Below are positions 1-6,064 of a stretch of DNA of 33,769 nt, one piece after another. The notes below the pieces were generated by a model. It was not told the origin of the DNA. It was given only the letters and a program-made list of their open reading frames with translations, and ran no database searches. Position 1 is the stretch's first letter. Each line of letters starts with the position of its first letter. A program made the position numbers and the translations under genes. The stretch lies in NCBI GenBank assembly GCA_028277625.1, contig JANQFW010000001.1, positions 1 through 33,769 of the forward strand, given 5' to 3'. The DNA is from Candidatus Gastranaerophilales bacterium (GTDB lineage Bacteria; Cyanobacteriota; Vampirovibrionia; Gastranaerophilales; JANQFW01).

Positions 1-60
1 ATATACTTGGGTAAAGGAAACAAAAACAAAGAATTAATTGAAAATTTGGTAATGTGCTAA
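1..60 (+). CDS. 3' end of an unidentified gene (partial)
   Basis: A reading frame open from the first base ends at the TAA at 58-60, giving a 19-residue tail that finishes KELIENLVMC. The stop lies inside repeat copy 1 and is followed 7 bases later by that repeat's terminator hairpin, so this looks like the end of a transcribed gene whose body lies outside the window. The same IENLVMC-stop ending is encoded at repeat copies 2 and 3. Copy 3 has one more A in its A-run, which changes the frame upstream, so one copy may carry a frameshift. The tail is too short to assign a family. Confidence 0.25.
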   Translation: MYLGKGNKNKELIENLVMC

Positions 61-100
61 CGATGGTGGTTCTGGAAAGAACCTTTTTTATTTTGTTCAA
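7..100 (+). repeat. Direct repeat copy 1 with built-in terminator
   Basis: This is the first of three same-orientation copies (7-100, 563-626, 1370-1464). It matches copy 3 over its whole length except for one A (A5 here, A6 in copy 3). Bases 37-100 are identical to copy 2. Inside are a stop codon (58-60), a perfect 6-bp stem GGTTCT/AGAACC with GGAA loop (68-83), and a T-run (84-89), which together form a rho-independent terminator. Identity between copies stops at GTTCAA. The core begins ATTGAA and ends TTCAA, a very short imperfect inverted end. Confidence 0.9.
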
Positions 101-150
101 GTGTTTTTAAATTTAATGATAAAATTATCTTAGTTCAATACTGAAAAACT

Positions 151-159
151 TGATATAAT
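151..159 (+). promoter_or_regulatory. Extended -10 promoter of the MNT gene
   Basis: TGATATAAT is a perfect extended -10 element (TG-n-TATAAT), 28 bp before the MNT start codon. No convincing -35 box is visible at 17 bp, which fits extended -10 promoters. A weak Shine-Dalgarno (AGGA near 173) follows. The upstream repeat terminator would insulate this promoter from upstream transcription. Confidence 0.5.
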
Positions 160-186
160 GATTCTAAACAATAGGAATATTTAATT

Positions 187-507
187 ATGCCTGCAGAAGA
201 AATAATAAATCTTATAAACGAGCTAAACAATTGCATTTTAAACAAATACAAAGATTTTAAAGGCTGTTATCTATATGGTTCTTTGGTAAATGAAACATCT
301 AATGCAAATAGTGATATTGATTTAATTGCTCTATTTGACCATATAAACTGGGAAAAAGACTTTGAGATATCAGGGATTATTTGCGAATTGATGTACAAAT
401 ATGATATCTATATAGACTTGCATATTTATACGCAGGAAAAGCTTAAAAAGAATCCTGTTTTCTTTAATGAAGTAGTTAATAAAGGTCTTTTTTATGAAGC
501 AGCATAA
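187..507 (+). CDS. MNT-type minimal nucleotidyltransferase (antitoxin of HEPN/MNT pair)
   Basis: This 106-residue protein has the DNA polymerase-beta-type nucleotidyltransferase signature. GS at residues 31-32 is followed by the metal-binding pair D43 and D45 in SDIDL, and D77 in the strand YIDLHI is the likely third carboxylate. Length and motif spacing match the MNT family. In characterised HEPN/MNT modules the MNT protein neutralises a HEPN ribonuclease, in several cases by adding AMP to it. The gene has its own extended -10 promoter and overlaps the next start codon (494), the usual coupling to a HEPN gene. Here that partner is truncated, so the antitoxin may now be an orphan. It looks intact, with no frameshift. 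The family call is firm; the present function is inference. Confidence 0.85.
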   Translation: MPAEEIINLINELNNCILNKYKDFKGCYLYGSLVNETSNANSDIDLIALFDHINWEKDFEISGIICELMYKYDIYIDLHIYTQEKLKKNPVFFNEVVNKGLFYEAA

Positions 508-586
508 TGAAGCTTTAGCACTAAATTCGCTTGAAAAATCTAAAGAAGCCTTAAGTGCAGGTATTGAAAATTTGGTAATGTGCTAA
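494..586 (+). pseudogene. Truncated HEPN-domain toxin remnant
   Basis: An ATG at 494, overlapping the end of the MNT gene by 14 bp, opens a 30-codon frame. Its first 23 residues (EALALNSLEKSKEAL core) look like the opening helix of HEPN proteins that accompany MNT partners. From residue 24 the reading frame is inside repeat copy 2 and ends IENLVMC-stop, as in copy 1. HEPN proteins normally run to about 110-140 residues and carry an R-x4-6-H active site, which is absent. The simplest reading is that recombination or insertion of the repeat removed about three quarters of the toxin. The HEPN assignment rests on a short segment plus gene context. Confidence 0.6.
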
Positions 587-626
587 CGATGGTGGTTCTG
601 GAAAGAACCTTTTTTATTTTGTTCAA
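563..626 (+). repeat. Direct repeat copy 2 with built-in terminator
   Basis: This 64-bp core is identical to copy 1 (37-100) and copy 3 (1401-1464). It lacks the 30 bp of upstream homology that copies 1 and 3 share. It supplies the stop codon (584-586) of the truncated HEPN frame, then the GGTTCT/AGAACC hairpin (594-609) and T-run (610-615). It ends 8 bp before the convergent antitoxin gene's stop codon. Confidence 0.9.
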
Positions 627-634
627 ATAGCTGG

Positions 635-922
635 TTAAGCTACATCATCCTTATCCATAGCTTGCTTTAGTACACTTTTAATATAGGTTTGATATTTCAG
701 TCCTTTTTTTTCAGCAATTTTTTTGCAGCGCTCAATCTCTGCTTTTGACCATCTAAAGTGAACACTAGCACTTTGAATTTTTTCAATTTCCTTCTCTGCT
801 TGCTCTATATCATCATCAATGTTATGAGCATTTCCAAATTCGTCAATATAGTCAGCCGAGCCTTCTTCTATTCTTACTGATTGCATTTTTTTTATGTCGT
901 CTGGAGTTATCTTTTTTTTCAT
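635..922 (-). CDS. CopG/RHH-family antitoxin
   Basis: This 95-residue protein has an acidic, helical N-terminal half (1-50) and a C-terminal ribbon-helix-helix domain. The strand ASVHFRWS (52-59) is followed by two helices, AEIERCKKIAEKKG and YQTYIKSVLKQAMD. That arrangement matches the CopG-like COG5304 group, which pairs with BrnT-type and other small toxins. RHH antitoxins bind DNA as dimers through the strand and usually repress their own operon; the palindrome at 1262-1284 is the obvious target. It lies 11 bp downstream of the toxin gene. A strong AGGAGG Shine-Dalgarno overlaps the toxin's end, suggesting higher antitoxin translation. Family confidence is good; pairing is inferred from context. 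Confidence 0.8.
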   Translation of the reverse strand: MKKKITPDDIKKMQSVRIEEGSADYIDEFGNAHNIDDDIEQAEKEIEKIQSASVHFRWSKAEIERCKKIAEKKGLKYQTYIKSVLKQAMDKDDVA

Positions 923-933
923 AAGGTTTCCTC

Positions 934-1221
934 CTAAATTTTAAATGCTGTTATTATCATTATTTTATCGTGTTTTTTATTTAAAAAAGTGTAATAAATA
1001 TTTAAGTCATCAACTTTTGAATAGGCTTCCCACCTTTTATATTCTTGATTATACTCTTGTTCTGATATATTAAGGAAAGCTGCTATTACCTGCTCTGGTT
1101 CTAATAAATGCCTAATCCATATATGAGGCTCATATTCATCTGTTTTGATATTTAAGTCCAACTTAAATTTAAACTCTAGCTTTAATCCTTCTAAATTGTG
1201 AATTTCATATACTTTAAGCAT
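934..1221 (-). CDS. Putative toxin partner of the RHH antitoxin
   Basis: This 95-residue protein sits first in a two-gene operon with the RHH antitoxin, the toxin-first order seen in BrnTA- and HigBA-type modules. I do not recognise a named family with certainty. The C-terminal part alternates hydrophobic strands (NIYYTFL, KIMIITAFKI) after a helical HIWIRHLLEPEQVIAAF segment. This layout resembles small RelE/BrnT-fold ribonucleases, in which His/Arg/Tyr residues near the C-terminus act in catalysis. The Shine-Dalgarno (GAGAGG) is weaker than the antitoxin's. It could also be a non-toxin regulator. The role as toxin is inference from size, partner and operator. Confidence 0.6.
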   Translation of the reverse strand: MLKVYEIHNLEGLKLEFKFKLDLNIKTDEYEPHIWIRHLLEPEQVIAAFLNISEQEYNQEYKRWEAYSKVDDLNIYYTFLNKKHDKIMIITAFKI

Positions 1222-1250
1222 TTACCTCTCACTTTTTTTCTATAACTAAT

Positions 1251-1279
1251 ATTATAACATATTGTATACACAATGTGAA
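1251..1279 (-). promoter_or_regulatory. Promoter of the toxin-antitoxin operon
   Basis: On the minus strand TTCACA (1279-1274, five of six -35 matches) is separated by exactly 17 bp from a perfect TATAAT (1256-1251), 29 bp before the toxin start codon. It is the best-formed sigma-70-type promoter I found in the window. Confidence 0.75.
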
Positions 1280-1284
1280 TACAA
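1262..1284. promoter_or_regulatory. Palindromic operator overlapping the TA promoter
   Basis: This 23-bp near-perfect palindrome has arms TTGTAT-n-CACA and TGTG-n-ATACAA around a central A. Only the centre and one symmetric pair (positions 7/17) fail to match. It covers most of the -35 box and most of the spacer. A dimer bound here would block RNA polymerase, as expected for autorepression by the RHH antitoxin. Confidence 0.7.
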
Positions 1285-1369
1285 TAAAATCCAAAATCAA
1301 ACTTTTTAATAGTTCTTTATATTATTTCAAAAAACTAGCAATTTTTATTAAAACAAATACTTTATAATA

Positions 1370-1464
1370 TTGGGTAAAGGAAACAAAAAACAAAGAATTA
1401 ATTGAAAATTTGGTAATGTGCTAACGATGGTGGTTCTGGAAAGAACCTTTTTTATTTTGTTCAA
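1370..1464 (+). repeat. Direct repeat copy 3 with built-in terminator
   Basis: The full 95-bp version is equal to copy 1 apart from an extra A. It contains the GGTTCT/AGAACC hairpin (1432-1447) and T-run (1448-1453). No gene reads into it from the left: the frame ending IENLVMC is closed by a stop just upstream. It therefore looks like a displaced 3' end rather than the end of a living gene. It ends 8 bp before the aldolase terminator hairpin. Confidence 0.9.
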
Positions 1465-1471
1465 TAATAAT

Positions 1472-1496
1472 ATAGCTGCCCAGATTGGGCAGCTAT
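1472..1496 (-). terminator. Terminator hairpin downstream of fba
   Basis: Perfect 11-bp stem ATAGCTGCCCA / TGGGCAGCTAT with a 3-base loop, 50 bp after the fba stop codon. The T-rich tail on the minus strand is imperfect (ATTATTATTG), so the efficiency is uncertain. Confidence 0.7.
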
Positions 1497-1546
1497 AATT
1501 ATAATTTTATCTATTCGTTTTGTAAATGAAAAGTAATGACGAACAC

Positions 1547-2494
1547 CTACGCTTTTCCGTTTGTTCCGAATACTTGGATTTTATGCTTAACTATCTCTTT
1601 TACAGCAGATCTGGCAGGTCCTAAATACTTTCTTGGATCGAAGTCTGAAGGATTCTCGCTAAAGTGCTTTCTGATAGCGCCAGTGAATGCTAAACGTAAA
1701 TCTGTATCTACATTGATTTTAGCAACACCTAAAGAAGTAGCTTTTGAGAACATCTCTTCAGGAACACCGCTAGCACCAGGAATATCTGCACCATAGTCGT
1801 TGCAAACTTTAACTAAGCTTGCAGGAACACTGGAAGCACCGTGAAGTACTAATGGGAAATCTTGCCCTACAGCTTCTTTGATTTCTGCTAATCTTTCAAA
1901 GTCTAACTTAGCTTCACCTTTGAATTTATAAGCGCCGTGGCTAGTACCAATAGCAACTGCTAATGAATCTACACCGGTTTTTTCTACGAATTCTTTAGCT
2001 TCTGCCGGATTTGTATAGATAGCATCTTTCTCGCTAACGGAAATATCATCTTCTACACCAGCTAATCTACCTAATTCAGCTTCTACAGAAACTCCTCTTG
2101 GGTGAGCATAGTCTACAACTTGCTTTGTTAATGCAATGTTTTCTGCTAATGTGTGCTTAGATCCATCGATCATAACTGAAGAAAATCCACCATCAATACA
2201 AGCTTTACAGATTTCGAAGTCTTCACCATGATCTAAGTGAAGAGCAATAGGAATATCAGATGATTCTAGTGCTGCTTCTACAAGTTTAATTAAATATGTT
2301 TGGTTAGCATATTTTCTTGCACCAGCTGAAACTTGTAAAATTAAAGGTGCTTTTGATTCGTTACCTGCTTCTACAATAGCTTGTAAAAGTTCCATATTGT
2401 TTACGTTATATGCGCCTATCGCATATTTGCCGGCTAAAGCCTTTTGAAATAATTCTGTTGTTGGAACTATTTTTCTTGATGTATTAACTGCCAT
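1547..2494 (-). CDS. fba: Class II fructose-1,6-bisphosphate aldolase
   Basis: This enzyme reversibly splits fructose-1,6-bisphosphate into dihydroxyacetone phosphate and glyceraldehyde-3-phosphate in glycolysis and gluconeogenesis (cytosol). The 315-residue protein carries the class II zinc/phosphate signatures: HLDHGEDFE with catalytic D88 and zinc ligand H89, the acidic VEAELG segment (E140), zinc ligand H186 in GTSHGAYK, and H218 in VLHGASSVP. The C-terminal INVDTDLRLAF strand contributes phosphate binding. The start codon follows a good Shine-Dalgarno (AGAGGAG). It is monocistronic with its own terminator, and a perfect TATAAT lies at 2520-2515 without an obvious -35 box. Complete and typical. 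Confidence 0.95.
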   Translation of the reverse strand: MAVNTSRKIVPTTELFQKALAGKYAIGAYNVNNMELLQAIVEAGNESKAPLILQVSAGARKYANQTYLIKLVEAALESSDIPIALHLDHGEDFEICKACIDGGFSSVMIDGSKHTLAENIALTKQVVDYAHPRGVSVEAELGRLAGVEDDISVSEKDAIYTNPAEAKEFVEKTGVDSLAVAIGTSHGAYKFKGEAKLDFERLAEIKEAVGQDFPLVLHGASSVPASLVKVCNDYGADIPGASGVPEEMFSKATSLGVAKINVDTDLRLAFTGAIRKHFSENPSDFDPRKYLGPARSAVKEIVKHKIQVFGTNGKA

Positions 2495-2743
2495 TGCTTT
2501 CTCCTCTTTGTAATATTATACAATTATTATTAAATGGTCTATTATTACCTTTTGACTAGAGTTTACAACGAACTTATTTTTCTTACAAGTAAAATTATAG
2601 TCAAATTTAAGTAGTCGTATGTTTACTAAAGAAATATTATTTTTGTCTTTTAATATTTTGGATTTAATGTAAAATATTATTAAAATTATATCACTGCAAA
2701 ATAAAATAGACTGAGGCACTTTAAGTAAAGTACGGGTAAAATA

Positions 2744-3112
2744 ATGCAATACACTAGATGGTACGATAAAGATCAGACTTTAAGCGTTGTAATGTCCGCG
2801 TTGGAAAAACTTGATGAGCAAATACGAAATGCCGTAGCCACTGATCTTCTTCAATTAATTATTCAAAGAAATGATAACCAGGATAGTTTACTAAAAAAGC
2901 TGGATCAGCAAGACACCGGAGCGAGAAGACGATGGTATGACAAAGAAGATAATATTCATTCTGCTGTAGAATTACTTAAAGTGATTGAAAAACCTGAAAG
3001 AGATCCTATTTTAAAAGAAGTTTTGTATACTATAATGCATTTTGTAAAAGAAAAAAATGGATTAGATATAATAGAGAAAAAATTTGAAGATGAATATATT
3101 TCTTGGGACTGA
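2744..3112 (+). CDS. Conserved hypothetical protein with duplicated RWYDK module
   Basis: I do not recognise this 122-residue family. It contains two copies of one helical unit. The first (residues 5-39) opens RWYDKDQT and continues through a helix-loop-helix to DLLQLI; the second (63-97) opens RWYDKEDN and ends EVLYTIM. A polar linker (QDSLLKKLDQQDTGAR) joins them. It has no signal peptide or membrane segment, so it is probably a small cytosolic helical protein. The gene ends 23 bp inside the acpS gene in another frame, which implies co-transcription and translational coupling, but this gives no functional clue beyond possible co-expression with lipid synthesis. Confidence 0.75.
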   Translation: MQYTRWYDKDQTLSVVMSALEKLDEQIRNAVATDLLQLIIQRNDNQDSLLKKLDQQDTGARRRWYDKEDNIHSAVELLKVIEKPERDPILKEVLYTIMHFVKEKNGLDIIEKKFEDEYISWD

Positions 3113-3491
3113 TATTTGTGAAATATCAAGAGTTGAAACTGCAATCAATAAATATAGCGATAAATTTTTGAATAAAATTTTTACCACAGAAGAGCTTGAC
3201 TATTGTTTGAATAAATCTAAAAATAAATTTGAGAGCCTTAGCGCAAGGTTTGCAACTAAAGAGGCTGTGGCAAAAGCATTAGGTTCGGGGCTAAATGGCT
3301 TGGGCTGGAACAATGGCGTAGACTGGAAAGAAATAGAACTAAAAAGAAATGCGATAGGCAACTTGAGTTTGAACCTGACTGGTAAGGCCAAGCGCATAGA
3401 GCAAGAAAAAAATATAAACAATTGGGCTGTGAGCATAGCCCACAGCCGCAATGATGCAATTTCTACTGTTATTGGATATTCAAATTACTAA
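3090..3491 (+). CDS. acpS: Holo-[acyl-carrier-protein] synthase
   Basis: AcpS transfers 4'-phosphopantetheine from coenzyme A to apo-ACP, activating it for fatty acid synthesis. The 133-residue protein shows the family hallmarks: N-terminal GTDICEISRV with the metal-binding Asp, FATKEAVAKALGSGL with the magnesium-binding Glu and catalytic Lys, and C-terminal SIAHSRNDAISTVI. I chose the ATG at 3090 (MNIFLGTDI) over the TTG two codons earlier because it matches the usual family start. It overlaps the upstream gene by 23 bp and the convergent downstream gene by 4 bp. Complete, standard length. Confidence 0.93.
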   Translation: MNIFLGTDICEISRVETAINKYSDKFLNKIFTTEELDYCLNKSKNKFESLSARFATKEAVAKALGSGLNGLGWNNGVDWKEIELKRNAIGNLSLNLTGKAKRIEQEKNINNWAVSIAHSRNDAISTVIGYSNY

Positions 3492-3742
3492 AATGTCATT
3501 TTTTGAACTTGTGCGCCGTCAATACCATTGATTGCGTTCTCTAAGTCTGACATTTCTTTTTGCTCGCCAACTAATTGTAATAAGATTAAGCCATTTGGTG
3601 AACAGAAATCGTTACCGGCTGTGTGTAGGCCAATACGTGTTTTGATAGAACATCCGTATTTTGTAACTACTTCTTGAAAGTCTTGAGCAATTTGTGTTCT
3701 ATTGTTTAATTGTACACCCAAAATTGTTGTATCTTGTGTCAT
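3488..3742 (-). CDS. TM1266-like ACT-fold small protein
   Basis: The 84-residue protein has a beta-alpha-beta-beta-alpha-beta pattern: strand TILGVQL, helix QIAQDFQEVVTKYG, strand IKTRIGLH, strand LILLQLVG, helix EMSDLENAINGI, strand AQVQKMTF. This resembles the TM1266 family, often called iron-only hydrogenase system regulator, and the ACT/NikR C-terminal fold. No hydrogenase genes are in the window, so that label may not reflect its job here. There is a strong GAGGAG Shine-Dalgarno 6 bp from the ATG. A perfect -35 TTGACA (3825-3820) lies upstream but its -10 is weak. It converges with acpS. No catalytic residues are evident; a ligand-sensing role is only a fold-based guess. Confidence 0.6.
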   Translation of the reverse strand: MTQDTTILGVQLNNRTQIAQDFQEVVTKYGCSIKTRIGLHTAGNDFCSPNGLILLQLVGEQKEMSDLENAINGIDGAQVQKMTF

Positions 3743-3884
3743 AATGAACTCCTCGCATAATAAATAAATACCGTATTTTACTGTTTAGTCTACATAACCT
3801 TAATAAATAAACTTGATTTTGTCAAATCCCCATTGCTGTAGCCAGTGTTTCTAAATGTTAGAAAAAAAATTTTTACCAATTAGC

Positions 3885-4688
3885 TTAATAAGATAAAATA
3901 TCTTCATTCATCAATTTAGGCTTAAGCTTCCTGCGCTTTAGCTTTTTAGCCATATCTTTAGCCTGCCTTCTGCTGGTAAATGTACCTACTTGCAGTGAGT
4001 ATTTACCGTTTATCTCTTTTATAAATGGTGTTATATTTAGGTTTGAATGTGTTAATTCATCTGATAGCTTTTTTGCATCTCTTGGATTGGAAAACTCTCC
4101 AACGTATAATTTAACTACCGTAGCCGGTGGCAACGGAGGGGGAGTTATTGCCCTTTTTGCTTCGGCTTTACGATTGTCTTTCCTCTCAATGATAATACCG
4201 GGCCTTGGAGGCGTCGGAGTATGATCATAAGCATAAGCGCGCTGTTTATTTAAGAGTTGGGGACGCGGAGCTTGAAGCTTTGGAGGTTTATTATTAAATA
4301 AAATCTCATCAGGCATGAACTCGTTGCTTGTATTCGAATTATTTTTGACTTTAACTTCTTTTTTGGGCTTTTTTGATTGCACAGCTGAAGCAACAGCCCT
4401 TTTAGGCTTTTTGACTATCTTTTGCATTCTGACAATCTTTTTTTCACTTACTTCTATCTGCTGTAGCCTTGGGTCAATTCTCTTTTTAAAGTCATTGCTG
4501 TTAACTGTTGCCACTTCTTCTTCATCGTTTGTAATAACAGGTAGCTCTACACTTGGTATATAATTGGCTATTATAAAGCTGCTAACATAAAAGCATAAGA
4601 TAAAAGTACCGGAAAAAACCAAAAATAATATGGCCTTATTTGGTCCTTTTTTCTTTCTTCTTCTGCCTCGTTTTTTAGGTTTTATCAT
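3885..4688 (-). CDS. SPOR-domain inner-membrane protein
   Basis: The 267-residue bitopic protein starts with a very basic cytoplasmic segment (KKRGRRRKKKGPNK) and has one membrane helix at about residues 19-43. A long Lys/Pro-rich periplasmic linker follows (about 45-188). The C-terminal SPOR domain (about 190-265) has two repeats, KLYVGEFSNPRDAKKL and SLQVGTFTSRRQAKDM. SPOR domains bind peptidoglycan strands stripped of stem peptides, typically at the division site, so a cell-division or envelope role is likely. It starts 3 bp after the DUF366 gene ends, so the two form an operon. The linker contains proline clusters (PTPPRPG, TPPPLPP). It is not confidently FtsN or DedD. Confidence 0.85.
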   Translation of the reverse strand: MIKPKKRGRRRKKKGPNKAILFLVFSGTFILCFYVSSFIIANYIPSVELPVITNDEEEVATVNSNDFKKRIDPRLQQIEVSEKKIVRMQKIVKKPKRAVASAVQSKKPKKEVKVKNNSNTSNEFMPDEILFNNKPPKLQAPRPQLLNKQRAYAYDHTPTPPRPGIIIERKDNRKAEAKRAITPPPLPPATVVKLYVGEFSNPRDAKKLSDELTHSNLNITPFIKEINGKYSLQVGTFTSRRQAKDMAKKLKRRKLKPKLMNEDILSY

Positions 4689-4691
4689 ATT

Positions 4692-5258
4692 TTAAATAAC
4701 TCCTCTTACTTTACAAGAAGCATCTATTATCTGTTTATGTTCTTGCAAATAGTTGTTAATAATATTATTAGCTATTTGCTCTATATTTTTCAAACCCATG
4801 TCTGTTTCCAGGCCGGCAGCCTTTACAGGAGTGTTGTTTGAATCAATATTTATTCCTAAATGTATTAGCACTGATGTAATTGACTTTGTTGCAATCGATA
4901 CAGATAGTTTTCCTTCATTAAAATATAAATCATCACCCGATCTTATAATTTTGCTATTGGAAGGCAGATTATTCGTTATCTGGTCTCTGGCTATATTTAT
5001 TAACAATCTTTGCCTTAAGATACCCTCTACAAGTGGAATATTAAAATGTTCTACTATAAAATGAAGCATTTTGGGGCTATAGATAAAATCATTTGCCAGT
5101 ACATCTTCTAAGTCTACCATTTCTGTTATTTTAACGTCGCAGCCACCTACAAAAGAAACAATAGCGTCTCCTAGCATATTAAAATTTTTATATATCCAGT
5201 GAGGGGCTAGTTGCGACCCAACATAACATATTTCTTTTTCTATAAATCTTGATTGCAT
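4692..5258 (-). CDS. DUF366 family protein
   Basis: The 188-residue protein matches the uncharacterised DUF366 family. Visible hallmarks are SQLAPHWIY near the N-terminus, GDAIVSFVGGCDV, MVDLEDV, and SPKMLHFIVEHF followed by RQRLL. The conserved His, Asp, Cys and Glu residues in these blocks suggest an enzyme, but I know of no established reaction. It is cytosolic with no signal sequence. It is the first gene of a pair with the SPOR protein (3 bp gap) and lies 104 bp downstream of queC on the same strand, so it may be co-transcribed with that gene. Full length. Confidence 0.8.
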   Translation of the reverse strand: MQSRFIEKEICYVGSQLAPHWIYKNFNMLGDAIVSFVGGCDVKITEMVDLEDVLANDFIYSPKMLHFIVEHFNIPLVEGILRQRLLINIARDQITNNLPSNSKIIRSGDDLYFNEGKLSVSIATKSITSVLIHLGINIDSNNTPVKAAGLETDMGLKNIEQIANNIINNYLQEHKQIIDASCKVRGVI

Positions 5259-5362
5259 ATTTCTATCACCTTAATATATGGTCAAGCTTGACTATATAAT
5301 AACAAAAACCTATTAAAATGTTGATAAGTTTATAATTACTTAAATATATCTTTTTAAAACTT

Positions 5363-6064
5363 TTATTTTAAATTATTTTTAAAAATAAACTTATATTCTT
5401 CAAAATGCCCTGTTTCTTTTAATGCTCTTGCTAGCCTTAAACAGGATTCACACATGCCACAGTGTTTTTCATCAGAAGTATAGCAGCTTCTTATTAATTC
5501 TAGCGGTGCTTTATGCTCTATGGCAAGGTTTACTATCTCAACTTTTGAGCATCTGACTAAAGGGGCAATAACTTTGGGCTTGGCAAGGGTTGAGTATTCA
5601 AAAGAGTCATTGATTTTATCAACAAATTCTGGAGAATTGTCTGGAAAAGTAGTTGCCTCTTCTTTATTTGCACCAAATATTATATGAGTATAGTCAAAGC
5701 TATCTGCAAAGCAGGCTGCTATATTTAAAAATAATCCGTTTCTGTTTGGTACCCAAACTTTTTGGGCTGAATTTTCTGTTTTTTCTTTATTATCAAGGTT
5801 ATTAATGCCTAAATCCGGCAAGGTCTCTGATTGGTTTACAAGTGCTGTATTTGTTATTTGATTTAACCAGTCAAGATTAATTGTTTTATGATTAATACTA
5901 AAAAAATCAGCTATTTTTTGCGCTGCGTTAATCTCTTGGAGGGCAGAGCGTTGACCATAGTCAAAAGTTAAAGCTAAATCTATATTAAGCTTGTCTTTTG
6001 CTACAGCTAAACTTACAACAGAATCTAAGCCACCTGAGAGTAGTATAATAGACTTTTTAGGCAT
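5363..6064 (-). CDS. queC: 7-cyano-7-deazaguanine (preQ0) synthase
   Basis: QueC converts 7-carboxy-7-deazaguanine plus ammonia and ATP to preQ0, on the queuosine tRNA-modification pathway. The 233-residue protein has the ATP-pyrophosphatase P-loop SGGLDS (residues 10-15), the FDYGQRS segment, PNRNGLFLN, and the zinc site C194, C202, C205, C208 near the C-terminus. I chose the ATG that gives MPKKSIILLSGG; a TTG seven codons upstream (6085) and an ATG at 6073 are in frame but poorly supported. With this start it overlaps the HEAT-repeat gene by 8 bp, so they are translationally coupled. No other que gene is in the window. Confidence 0.92.
   Translation of the reverse strand: MPKKSIILLSGGLDSVVSLAVAKDKLNIDLALTFDYGQRSALQEINAAQKIADFFSINHKTINLDWLNQITNTALVNQSETLPDLGINNLDNKEKTENSAQKVWVPNRNGLFLNIAACFADSFDYTHIIFGANKEEATTFPDNSPEFVDKINDSFEYSTLAKPKVIAPLVRCSKVEIVNLAIEHKAPLELIRSCYTSDEKHCGMCESCLRLARALKETGHFEEYKFIFKNNLK

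Noticed and set aside
563-626. Repeat core as an integron attC site
   Set aside because: TGCTAAC and GTTCAA resemble R-boxes only loosely; they are not complementary to each other as attC R''/R' must be, and no integron integrase is visible.
7-1464. Three repeats as a CRISPR array
   Set aside because: Spacers are hundreds of bases long and contain genes; the repeats hold stop codons and terminators; no cas genes.
1536-1796. Plus-strand reading frame opposite fba
   Set aside because: Lies antisense inside a clear aldolase gene and has no independent support.
2516-2749. 77-codon minus-strand frame upstream of fba
   Set aside because: Low-complexity Ile/Asn/Lys composition, no ribosome-binding site, and it occupies the fba promoter region.
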